Assembly: GCA_964057225.1 (NCBI GenBank)
Contig: OZ059900.1
Location: 21,157,638 to 21,221,637, forward strand
Direction of reading: 5' to 3'
Length of the DNA stretch: 64,000 bases
Source of the DNA: Auanema rhodensis
Taxonomy: Eukaryota > Nematoda > Chromadorea > Rhabditida > Rhabditidae
Shown here in pieces: positions 1 to 10,944 of this stretch. The notes under the pieces are model-generated. The model saw only the letters and a list, made by a program, of their open reading frames with translations. It had not been told where the DNA came from and searched no databases. The translations under genes and the position numbers were made by a program. Each line of letters opens with the position of its first letter. Position 1 is the stretch's first letter.

Positions 1-366
1 TGTTTTTGTATTTTTCTAGTGTTCAGCATGTGAAATGCTTCATTTTAGTATGTAACACGCTGAAATTCGTTGCATTTGACGACTCATATGAACAAAAATC
101 GATTTAATCAATATTAGCCATAAGGGGCGTGCCCTCAGAATATGCTAATTTCCTTAATTTTCTAACCCCTGTTTTTTTGTCGTGAAAGTGGAACTAGACG
201 TTGTACGAACAATTTTGAGCTGGGTTTCATTGACATTGCATGAGTTTGAACACATGAAATCGTAAGTCAAAACCTTGTTTACAGCGAAATTTCCAAAAAC
301 TGGTTTTCCAGCATAATAAAATATTTCTCATGGGAAATACTGTGTTTTTGTATTTTTCTAGTGTTC

Positions 367-381
367 AGCATGTAAAATGCT
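367..381 (+). repeat. 5 bp stem, 5 nt loop dyad within the monomer
   Basis: AGCAT-GTAAA-ATGCT forms a short inverted repeat. It is present in nearly every monomer. The common variable base lies in the loop (GTAAA or GTGAA), so the stem is kept in both variant classes. Exceptions include 2774 and 5168, where the right arm reads ATGGT, and the copy near 7207, where the left arm reads ATCAT. It could be a minor cruciform or protein site; there is no direct evidence of function. Confidence 0.5.
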
Positions 382-425
382 TCATTTTAGTATGTAACAC
401 GCTGAAATTCGTTGCATTTGACGAC

Positions 426-447
426 TCATATGAACAAAAATCGATTT
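426..447 (+). repeat. Two adjacent perfect palindromes within the monomer
   Basis: TCATATGA (426-433) is followed, after ACAA, by AAATCGATTT (438-447), both perfect palindromes. The second is lost in the copy near 1466, where the centre reads ACCGATTT. Almost all other copies keep both, in both array orientations. Short palindromes are common in satellites; any role in protein binding is speculative. Confidence 0.5.
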
Positions 448-466
448 AATCAATATTAGCCATAAG

Positions 467-476
467 GGGCGTGCCC
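467..476 (+). repeat. GC-rich dyad GGGC-GT-GCCC within the monomer
   Basis: This is the only G+C-rich patch of the monomer, an inverted repeat with a 2 nt spacer. It sits next to one of the most variable positions (AAGGGG, AAAGGG or AGGGGG at 464-469), yet those variants leave both arms intact. Exceptions that break an arm are the copies near 15863 (AAGGAGCG) and 39301 (AAGAGGCG), and the minus-orientation copies at 43718, 47463 and 52918. Confidence 0.5.
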
Positions 477-641
477 TCAGAATATGCTAATTTCCTTAAT
501 TTTCTAACCCCTGTTTTTTTGTCGTGAAAGTGGAACTAGACGTTGTACGAACAATTTTGAGCTAGGTTTCATTGACATTGCATGAGTTTGAACACATGAA
601 ATCGTAAGTCAAAACCTTGTTTACAGCGAAATTTCCAAAAA

Positions 642-653
642 CTGGTTTTCCAG
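642..653 (+). repeat. CTGG-TTTT-CCAG dyad within the monomer
   Basis: A 4 bp stem with a T4 loop, conserved in almost every copy. The copy near 31795 changes the right arm to CCAA and also alters the following bases. The dyad lies about 30 bp upstream of the variable GGAAAT/GGTATT site at the end of the unit. Confidence 0.45.
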
Positions 654-1368
654 CATAATAAAATATTTCTCATGGGAAATACTGTGTTTTTGTATTTTTC
701 TAGTGTTCAGCATGTAAAATGCTTCATTTTAGTATGTAACACGCTGAAATTCGTTGCATTTGACGACTCATATGAACAAAAATCGATTTAATCAATATTA
801 GCCATAAGGGGCGTGCCCTCAGAATATGCTAATTTCCTTAATTTTCTAACCCCTGTTTTTTAGTCGTGAAAGTGGAACTAGACGTTGTACGAACAATTTT
901 GAGCTAGGTTTCATTGACATTGCATGAGTTTGAACACATGAAATCGTAAGTCAAAACCTTGTTTACAGCGAAATTTCCAAAAACTGGTTTTCCAGCATAA
1001 TAAAATATTTCTCATGGGAAATACTGTGTTTTTGTATTTTTCTAGTGTTCAGCATGTAAAATGCTTCATTTTAGTATGTAACACGCTGAAATTCGTTGCA
1101 TTTGACGACTCATATGAACAAAAATCGATTTAATCAATATTAGCCATAAGGGGCGTGCCCTCAGAATATGCTAATTTCCTTAATTTTCTAACCCCTGTTT
1201 TTTTGTCGTGAAAGTGGAACTAGACGTTGTACGAACAATTTTGAGCTAGGTTTCATTGACATTGCATGAGTTTGAACACATGAAATCGTAAGTCAAAACC
1301 TTGTTTACAGCGAAATTTCCAAAAACTGGTTTTCCAGCATAATAAAATATTTCTCATGGGAAATACTG

Positions 1369-3762
1369 TGTTTTTGTATTTTTCTAGTGTTCAGCATGTG
1401 AAATGCTTCATTTTAGTATGTAACACGCTGAAATTCGTTGCATTTGACGACTCATATGAACAAAAACCGATTTAATCAATATTAGCCATAAAGGGCGTGC
1501 CCTCAGAATATGCTAATTTCCTTAATTTTCTAACCCCTGTTTTTTTGTCGTGAAAGTGGAACTAGACGTTGTAGGAACAATTTTGAGCTAGGTTTCATTG
1601 ACATTGCATGAGTTTGAACACATGAAATCGTAAGTCAAAACCTTGTTTACAGCGAAATTTCCAAAAACTGGTTTTCCAGCATAATAAAATATTTCTCATG
1701 GGAAATACTGTGTTTTTGTATTTTTCTAGTGTTCAGCATGTAAAATGCTTCATTTTAGTATGTAACACGCTGAAATTCGTTGCATTTGACGACTCATATG
1801 AACAAAAATCGATTTAATCAATATTAGCCATAAGGGGCGTGCCCTCAGAATATGCTAATTTCCTTAATTTTCTAACCCCTGTTTTTTTGTCGTGAAAGTG
1901 GAACTAGACGTTGTACGAACAATTTTGAGCTGGGTTTCATTGACATTGCATGAGTTTGAACACATGAAATCGTAAGTCAAAACCTTGTTTACAGCGAAAT
2001 TTCCAAAAACTGGTTTTCCAGCATAATAAAATATTTCTCATGGGAAATACTGTGTTTTTGTATTTTTCTAGTGTTCAGCATGTAAAATGCTTCATTTTAG
2101 TATGTAACACGCTGAAATTCGTTGCATTTGACGACTCATATGAACAAAAATCGATTTAATCAATATTAGCCATAAGGGGCGTGCCCTCAGAATATGCTAA
2201 TTTCCTTAATTTTCTAACCCCTGTTTTTTAGTCGTGAAAGTGGAACTAGACGTTGTACGAACAATTTTGAGCTAGGTTTCATTGACATTGCATGAGTTTG
2301 AACACATGAAATCGTAAGTCAAAACCTTGTTTACAGCGAAATTTCCAAAAACTGGTTTTCCAGCATAATAAAATATTTCTCATGGGAAATACTGTGTTTT
2401 TGTATTTTTCTAGTGTTCAGCATGTAAAATGCTTCATTTTAGTATGTAACACGCTGAAATTCGTTGCATTTGACGACTCATATGAACAAAAATCGATTTA
2501 ATCAATATTAGCCATAAAGGGCGTGCCCTCAGAATATGCTAATTTCCTTAATTTTCTAACCCCTGTTTTTTTGTCGTGAAAGTGGAACTAGACATTGTAT
2601 TAACAATTTTGAGCTAGGTTTCATTGACATTGCATGAGTTTGAACACATGAAATCGTAAGTCAAAACCTTGTTTACAGCGAAATTTCCAAAAACTGGTTT
2701 TCCAGCATAATAAAATATTTCTCATGGGCATTACTGTGTTTTTGTATTTTTCTAGTGTTCAGCATGTAAAATGGTTCATTTTAGTATGTAACACGCTGAA
2801 ATTCGTTGCATTTGACGAATCATATGAACAAAAATCGATTTAATCAATATTAGCCATAAGGGGCGTGCCCTCAGAATATGCTAATTTCCTTAATTTTCTA
2901 ACCCCTGTTTTTTTGTCGTGAAAGTGGAACTAGACGTTGTACGAACAATTTTGAGCTAGGTTTCATTGACATTGCATGAGTTTGAACACATGAAATCGTA
3001 AGTCAAAACCTTGTTTACAGCGAAATTTCCAAAAACTGGTTTTCCAGCATAATAAAATATTTCTCATGGGTATTACTGTGTTTTTGTATTTTTCTAGTGT
3101 TCAGCATGTGAAATGCTTCATTTTAGTATGTAACACGCTGAAATTCGTTGCATTTGACGACTCATATGAACAAAAATCGATTTAATCAATATTAGCCATA
3201 AGGGGCGTGCCCTCAGAATATGCTAATTTCCTTAATTTTCTAACCCCTGTTTTTTTGTCGTGAAAGTGGAACTAGACGTTGTACGAACAATTTTGAGCTA
3301 GGTTTCATTGACATTGCATGAGTTTGAACAAATGAAATCGTAAGTCAAAACCTTGTTTACAGCGAAATTTCCAAAAACTGGTTTTCCAGCATAATAAAAT
3401 ATTTCTCATGGGAAATACTGTGTTTTTGTATTTTTCTAGTGTTCAGCATGTAAAATGCTTCATTTTAGTATGTAACACGCTGAAATTCGTTGCATTTGAC
3501 GACTCATATGAACAAAAATCGATTTAATCAATATTAGCCATAAGGGGCGTGCCCTCAGAATATGCTAATTTCCTTAATTTTCTAACCCCTGTTTTTTTGT
3601 CGTGAAAGTGGAACTAGACGTTGTACGAACAATTTTGAGCTGGGTTTCATTGACATTGCATGAGTTTGAACACATGAAATCGTAAGTCAAAACCTTGTTT
3701 ACAGCGAAATTTCCAAAAACTGGTTTTCCAGCATAATAAAATATTTCTCATGAGAAATACTG
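1369..3762 (+). repeat. 7-monomer HOR, copy 1 (2394 bp)
   Basis: Monomer order: GTAGGA type; GCTGGG type; T6AG type; AAAGGG with GTATTA type; a type with ATGGTTC and GACGAATC; a type preceded by GGTATT with GTGAA; GCTGGG type. The same seven types follow in the same order in the next 2394 bp. Exact pairs include GACATTGTAT at 2591 and 4985, and the ATGGTT substitution at 2774 and 5168. Differences include GGCATT here before the fifth monomer (GGTATT in copy 2) and ACCGATTT in the first monomer. Confidence 0.85.
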
Positions 3763-6156
3763 TGTTTTTGTATTTTTCTAGTGTTCAGCATGTAAAATGC
3801 TTCATTTTAGTATGTAACACGCTGAAATTCGTTGCATTTGACGACTCATATGAACAAAAATCGATTTAATCAATATTAGCCATAAAGGGCGTGCCCTCAG
3901 AATATGCTAATTTCCTTAATTTTCTAACCCCTGTTTTTTTGTCGTGAAAGTGGAACTAGACGTTGTAGGAACAATTTTGAGCTAGGTTTCATTGACATTG
4001 CATGAGTTTGAACACATGAAATCGTAAGTAAAAACCTTGTTTACAGCGAAATTTCCAAAAACTGGTTTTCCAGCATAATAAAATATTTCTCATGGGAAAT
4101 ACTGTGTTTTTGTATTTTTCTAGTGTTCAGCATGTAAAATGCTTCATTTTAGTATGTAACACGCTGAAATTCGTTGCATTTGACGACTCATATGAACAAA
4201 AATCGATTTAATCAATATTAGCCATAAGGGGCGTGCCCTCAGAATATGCTAATTTCCTTAATTTTCTAACCCCTGTTTTTTTGTCGTGAAAGTGGAACTA
4301 GACGTTGTACGAACAATTTTGAGCTGGGTTTCATTGACATTGCATGAGTTTGAACACATGAAATCGTAAGTCAAAACCTTGTTTACAGCGAAATTTCCAA
4401 AAACTGGTTTTCCAGCATAATAAAATATTTCTCATGGGAAATACTGTGTTTTTGTATTTTTCTAGTGTTCAGCATGTAAAATGCTTCATTTTAGTATGTA
4501 ACACGCTGAAATTCGTTGCATTTGACGACTCATATGAACAAAAATCGATTTAATCAATATTAGCCATAAGGGGCGTGCCCTCAGAATATGCTAATTTCCT
4601 TAATTTTCTAACCCCTGTTTTTTAGTCGTGAAAGTGGAACTAGACGTTGTACGAACAATTTTGAGCTAGGTTTCATTGACATTGCATGAGTTTGAACACA
4701 TGAAATCGTAAGTCAAAACCTTGTTTACAGCGAAATTTCCAAAAACTGGTTTTCCAGCATAATAAAATATTTCTCATGGGAAATACTGTGTTTTTGTATT
4801 TTTCTAGTGTTCAGCATGTAAAATGCTTCATTTTAGTATGTAACACGCTGAAATTCGTTGCATTTGACGACTCATATGAACAAAAATCGATTTAATCAAT
4901 ATTAGCCATAAAGGGCGTGCCCTCAGAATATGCTAATTTCCTTATTTTTCTAACCCCTGTTTTTTTGTCGTGAAAGTGGAACTAGACATTGTATTAACAA
5001 TTTTGAGCTAGGTTTCATTGACATTGCATGAGTTTGAACACATGAAATCGTAAGTCAAAACCTTGTTTACAGCGAAATTTCCAAAAACTGGTTTTCCAGC
5101 ATAATAAAATATTTCTCATGGGTATTACTGTGTTTTTGTATTTTTCTAGTGTTCAGCATGTAAAATGGTTCATTTTAGTATGTAACACGCTGAAATTCGT
5201 TGCATTTGACGAATCATATGAACAAAAATCGATTTAATCAATATTAGCCATAAGGGGCGTGCCCTCAGAATATGCTAATTTCCTTAATTTTCTAACCCCT
5301 GTTTTTTTGTCGTGAAAGTGGAACTAGACGTTGTACGAACAATTTTGAGCTAGGTTTCATTGACATTGCATGAGTTTGAACACATGAAATCGTAAGTCAA
5401 AACCTTGTTTACAGCGAAATTTCCAAAAACTGGTTTTCCAGCATAATAAAATATTTCTCATGGGTATTACTGTGTTTTTGTATTTTTCTAGTGTTCAGCA
5501 TGTGAAATGCTTCATTTTAGTATGTAACACGCTGAAATTCGTTGCATTTGACGACTCATATGAACAAAAATCGATTTAATCAATATTAGCCATAAGGGGC
5601 GTGCCCTCAGAATATGCTAATTTCCTTAATTTTCTAACCCCTGTTTTTTTGTCGTGAAAGTGGAACTAGACGTTGTACGAACAATTTTGAGCTAGGATTC
5701 ATTGACATTGCATGAGTTTGAACACATGAAATCGTAAGTCAAAACCTTGTTTACAGCGAAATTTCCAAAAACTGGTTTTCCAGCATAATAAAATATTTCT
5801 CATGGGAAATACTGTGTTTTTGTATTTTTCTAGTGTTCAGCATGTAAAATGCTTCATTTTAGTATGTAACACGCTGAAATTCGTTGCATTTGACGACTCA
5901 TATGAACAAAAATCGATTTAATCAATATTAGCCATAAGGGGCGTGCCCTCAGAATATGCTAATTTCCTTAATTTTCTAACCCCTGTTTTTTTGTCGTGAA
6001 AGTGGAACTAGACGTTGTACGAACAATTTTGAGCTGGGTTTCATTGACATTGCATGAGTTTGAACACATGAAATCGTAAGTCAAAACCTTGTTTACAGCG
6101 AAATTTCCAAAAACTGGTTTTCCAGCATAATAAAATATTTCTCATGGGTATTACTG
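3763..6156 (+). repeat. 7-monomer HOR, copy 2 (2394 bp)
   Basis: Second tandem copy of the unit at 1369-3762, with all seven types in the same order. Copy-specific changes include the first monomer being preceded by CATGAGAAAT, TTATTTTC in the GTATTA monomer near 4945, and AGGATTC near 5697. The next monomers start a third round (GGTATT-preceded GTGAA type, GCTGGG type, AGGGGG type) but the order is broken, so two full copies remain. Confidence 0.83.
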
Positions 6157-7866
6157 TGTTTTTGTATTTTTCTAGTGTTCAGCATGTGAAATGCTTCATT
6201 TTAGTATGTAACACGCTGAAATTCGTTGCATTTGACGACTCATATGAACAAAAATCGATTTAATCAATATTAGCCATAAGGGGCGTGCCCTCAGAATATG
6301 CTAATTTCCTTAATTTTCTAACCCCTGTTTTTTTGTAGTGAAAGTGGAACTAGACGTTGTACGAACAATTTTGAGCTAGGTTTCATTGACATTGCATGAG
6401 TTTGAACACATGAAATCGTAAGTCAAAACCTTGTTTACAGCGAAATTTCCAAAAACTGGTTTTCCAGCATAATAAAATATTTCTCATGGGAAATACTGTG
6501 TTTTTGTATTTTTCTAGTGTTCAGCATGTAAAATGCTTCATTTTAGTATGTAACACGCTGAAATTCGTTGCATTTGACGACTCATATGAACAAAAATCGA
6601 TTTAATCAATATTAGCCATAAGGGGCGTGCCCTCAGAATATGCTAATTTCCTTAATTTTCTAACCCCTGTTTTTTTGTCGTGAAAGTGGAACTAGACGTT
6701 GTACGAACAATTTTGAGCTGGGTTTCATTGACATTGCATGAGTTTGAACACATGAAATCGTAAGTCAAAACCTTGTTTACAGCGAAATTTCCAAAAACTG
6801 GTTTTCCAGCATAATAAAATATTTCTCATGAGAAATACTGTGTTTTTGTATTTTTCTAGTGTTCAGCATGTAAAATGCTTCATTTTAGTATGTAACACGC
6901 TGAAATTCGTTGCATTTGACGACTCATATGAACAAAAATCGATTTAATCAATATTAGCCATAGGGGGCGTGCCCTCAGAATATGCTAATTTCCTTAATTT
7001 TCTAACCCCTGTTTTTTTGTCGTGAAAGTGGAACTAGACGTTGTACGAACAATTTTGAGCTGGGTTTCATTGACATTGCATGAGTTTGAACACATGAAAT
7101 CGTAAGTCAAAACCTTGTTTACAGCGAAATTTCCAAAAACTGGTTTTCCAGCATAATAAAATATTTCTCATGGGAAATACTGTGTTTTTGTATTTTTCTA
7201 GTGTTCATCATGTAAAATGCTTCATTTTAGTATGTAACACGCTGAAATTCGTTGCATTTGACGACTCATATGAACAAAAATCGATTTAATCAATATTAGC
7301 CATAAGGGGCGTGCCCTCAGAATATGCTAATTTCCTTAATTTTCTAACCCCTGTTTTTTAGTCGTGAAAGTGGAACTAGACGTTGTACGAACAATTTTGA
7401 GCTAGGTTTCATTGACATTGCATGAGTTTGAACACATGAAATCGTAAGTCAAAACCTTGTTTACAGCGAAATTTCCAAAAACTGGTTTTCCAGCATAATA
7501 AAATATTTCTCATGGGAAATACTGTGTTTTTGTATTTTTCTAGTGTTCAGCATGTAAAATGCTTCATTTTAGTATGTAACACGCTGAAATTCGTTGCATT
7601 TGACGACTCATATGAACAAAAATCGATTTAATCAATATTAGCCATAAAGGGCGTGCCCTCAGAATATGCTAATTTCCTTAATTTTCTAACCCCTGTTTTT
7701 TTGTCGTGAAAGTGGAACTAGACATTGTATTAACAATTTTGAGCTAGGTTTCATTGACATTGCATGAGTTTGAACACATGAAATCGTAAGTCAAAACCTT
7801 GTTTACAGCGAAATTTCCAAAAACTGGTTTTCCAGCATAATAAAATATTTCTCATGGGTATTACTG
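6157..7866 (+). repeat. Five transitional monomers between the 7-mer and 9-mer HORs
   Basis: Starts at 6157, 6499, 6841, 7183 and 7525. Types in order: GGTATT-preceded GTGAA with a GTAGTG change; GCTGGG; CATGAGAAAT-preceded AGGGGG; T6AG; AAAGGG with GTATTA. The first two look like the end of the preceding 7-mer system and the last two like the start of the T6AG/GTATTA system of the next domain. This stretch is probably a recombination boundary between two HOR expansions. Confidence 0.75.
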
Positions 7867-10800
7867 TGTTTTTGTATTTTTCTAGTGTTCAGCATGTAAA
7901 ATGCTTCATTTTAGTATGTAACACGCTGAAATTCGTTGCATTTGACGACTCATATGAACAAAAATCGATTTAATCAATATTAGCCATAAGGGGCGTGCCC
8001 TCAGAATATGCTAATTTCCTTAATTTTCTAACCCCTGTTTTTTTGTCGTGAAAGTGGAACTAGACGTTGTACGAACAATTTTGAGCTAGGTTTCATTGAC
8101 ATTGCATGAGTTTGAACACATGAAATCGTAAGTCAAAACCTTGTTTACAGCGAAATTTCCAAAAACTGGTTTTCCAGCATAATAAAATATTTCTCATGGG
8201 AAATACTGTGTTTTTGTATTTTTCTAGTGTTCAGCATGTAAAATGCTTCATTTTAGTATGTAACACGCTGAAATTCGTTGCATTTGACGACTCATATGAA
8301 CAAAAATCGATTTAATCAATATTAGCCATAAGGGGCGTGCCCTCAGAATATGCTAATTTCCTTAATTTTCTAACCCCTGTTTTTTTGTCGTGAAAGTGGA
8401 ACCAGACGTTGTACGAACAATTTTGAGCTAGGTTTCATTGACATTGCATGAGTTTGAACACATGAAATCGTAAGTCAAAACCTTGTTTACAGCGAAATTT
8501 CCAAAAACTGGTTTTCCAGCATAATAAAATATTTCTCATGGGAAATACTGTGTTTTTGTATTTTTCTAGTGTTCAGCATGTGAAATGCTTCATTTTAGTA
8601 TGTAACACGCTGAAATTCGTTGCATTTGACGACTCATATGAACAAAAATCGATTTAATCAATATTAGCCATAAGGGGCGTGCCCTCAGAATATGCTAATT
8701 TCCTTAATTTTCTAACCCCTGTTTTTTAGTCGTGAAAGTGGAACTAGACGTTGTACGAACAATTTTGAGCTAGGTTTCATTGACATTGCATGAGTTTGAA
8801 CACATGAAATCGTAAGTCAAAACCTTGTTTACAGCGAAATTTCCAAAAACTGGTTTTCCAGCATAATAAAATATTTCTCATGGGAAATACTGTGTTTTTG
8901 TATTTTTCTAGTGTTCAGCATGTAAAATGCTTCATTTTAGTATGTAACACGCTGAAATTCGTTGCATTTGACGACTCATATGAACAAAAATCGATTTAAT
9001 CAATATTAGCCATAAAGGGCGTGCCCTCAGAATATGCTAATTTCCTTAATTTTCTAACCCCTGTTTTTTTGTCGTGAAAGTGGAACTAGACATTGTATTA
9101 ACAATTTTGAGCTAGGTTTCATTGACATTGCATGAGTTTGAACACATGAAATCGTAAGTCAAAACCTTGTTTACAGCGAAATTTCCAAAAACTGGTTTTC
9201 CAGCATAATAAAATATTTCTCATGGGTATTACTGTGTTTTTGTATTTTTCTAGTGTTCAGCATGTAAAATGCTTCATTTTAGTATGTAACACGCTGAAAT
9301 TCGTTGCATTTGACGACTCATATGAACAAAAATCGATTTAATCAATATTAGCCATAAGGGGCGTGCCCTCAGAATATGCTAATTTCCTTAATTTTCTAAC
9401 CCCTGTTTTTTTGTCGTGAAAGTGGAACTAGACGTTGTACGAACAATTTTGAGCTAGGTTTCATTGACATTGCATGAGTTTGAACACATGAAATCGTAAG
9501 TCAAAACCTTGTTTACAGCGAAATTTCCAAAAACTGGTTTTCCAGCATAATAAAATATTTCTCATGGGAAATACTGTGTTTTTGTATTTTTCTAGTGTTC
9601 AGCATGTAAAATGCTTCATTTTAGTATGTAACACGCTGAAATTCGTTGCATTTGACGACTCATATGAACAAAAATCGATTTAATCAATATTAGCCATAAG
9701 GGGCGTGCCCTCAGAATATGCTAATTTCCTTAATTTTCTAACCCCTGTTTTTTAGTCGTGAAAGTGGAACTAGACGTTGTACGAACAATTTTGAGCTAGG
9801 TTTCATTGACATTGCATGAGTTTGAACACATGAAATCGTAAGTCAAAACCTTGTTTACAGCGAAATTTCCAAAAACTGGTTTTCCAGCATAATAAAATAT
9901 TTCTCATGGGAAATACTGTGTTTTTGTATTTTTCTAGTGTTCAGCATGTAAAATGCTTCATTTTAGTATGTAACACGCTGAAATTCGTTGCATTTGACGA
10001 CTCATATGAACAAAAATCGATTTAATCAATATTAGCCATAAAGGGCGTGCCCTCAGAATATGCTAATTTCCTTAATTTTCTAACCCCTGTTTTTTTGTCG
10101 TGAAAGTGGAACTAGACATTGTATTAACAATTTTGAGCTAGGTTTCATTGACATTGCATGAGTTTGAACACATGAAATCGTAAGTCAAAACCTTGTTTAC
10201 AGCGAAATTTCCAAAAACTGGTTTTCCAGCATAATAAAATATTTCTCATGGGTATTACTGTGTTTTTGTATTTTTCTAGTGTTCAGCATGTAAAATGCTT
10301 CATTTTAGTATGTAACACGCTGAAATTCGTTGCATTTGACGACTCATATGAACAAAAATCGATTTAATCAATATTAGCCATAAGGGGCGTGCCCTCAGAA
10401 TATGCTAATTTCCTTAATTTTCTAACCCCTGTTTTTTTGTCGTGAAAGTGGAACTAGACGTTGTACGAACAATTTTGAGCTAGGTTTCATTGACATTGCA
10501 TGAGTTTGAACACATGAAATCGTAAGTCAAAACCTTGTTTACAGCGAAATTTCCAAAAACTGGTTTTCCAGCATAATAAAATATTTCTCATGGGAAATAC
10601 TGTGTTTTTGTATTTTTCTAGTGTTCAGCATGTAAAATGCTTCATTTTAGTATGTAACACGCTGAAATTCGTTGCATTTGACGACTCATATGAACAAAAA
10701 TCGATTTAATCAATATTAGCCATAAGGGGCGTGCCCTCAGAATATGCTAATTTCCTTAATTTTCTAACCCCTGTTTTTTTGTCGTGAAAGTGGAACCAGA

Positions 10801-10944
10801 CGTTGTACGAACAATTTTGAGCTAGGTTTCATTGACATTGCATGAGTTTGAACACATGAAATCGTAAGTCAAAACCTTGTTTACAGCGAAATTTCCAAAA
10901 ACTGGTTTTCCAGCATAATAAAATATTTCTCATGGGTATTACTG
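7867..10944 (+). repeat. 9-monomer HOR, copy 1 (3078 bp)
   Basis: Order: GGTATT-preceded; AACC; GTGAA with T6AG; GTATTA; GGTATT-preceded; T6AG; GTATTA; GGTATT-preceded; AACC. The unit contains a nested trimer (T6AG, GTATTA, GGTATT-preceded) repeated twice, at 8551-9576 and 9577-10602. The same nine types follow at 10945-14025. Confidence 0.85.

Larger units (their letters stand above)
343..684 (+). repeat. Reference satellite monomer, 342 bp, plus orientation
   Basis: This copy is a convenient standard because it carries the commonest state at nearly all variable sites. Reading from its start, the recurrently variable sites are: GTAAA or GTGAA at 372-376; TTAG or TGCG near 387-390; AAGGGG, AAAGGG or AGGGGG at 464-469; TTTCC or TTCCC near 491-495; the T-run at 513-520 (T7G, T6AG or T9AG); GGAACT, GGAACC or GGGACT near 532-537; GTACGA, GTAGGA or GTATTA near 545-550; GCTAGG or GCTGGG near 561-566; and GGAAAT or GGTATT, or their rarer forms, just before the next copy. 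These sites were used to type all monomers. No frame is open across the unit on either strand. 342 bp is twice 171 bp, close to two nucleosome repeats, but I found no convincing half-unit duplication inside it. Confidence 0.95.
1..1368 (+). repeat. Four monomers before the first 7-mer unit
   Basis: Four complete 342 bp units starting at 1, 343, 685 and 1027. The first has GTGAA and GCTGGG, the third has T6AG, and the other two are close to consensus. They resemble members of the following 7-mer but are not in its order, so they may be the edge of a truncated or rearranged copy to the left of the window. Nothing non-repetitive is seen. Confidence 0.85.

Noticed and set aside
467-476. GC-rich dyad as a transcription terminator
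   Set aside because: The stem is only 4 bp, the following T-run is about 35 bp away, and there is no gene upstream. Listed only as a dyad.
650-665. AATAAA-like polyadenylation signal and TTTTTCTAG splice-acceptor-like string in each monomer
   Set aside because: Such short AT-rich strings are expected by chance at this composition and occur once per monomer without any gene context.
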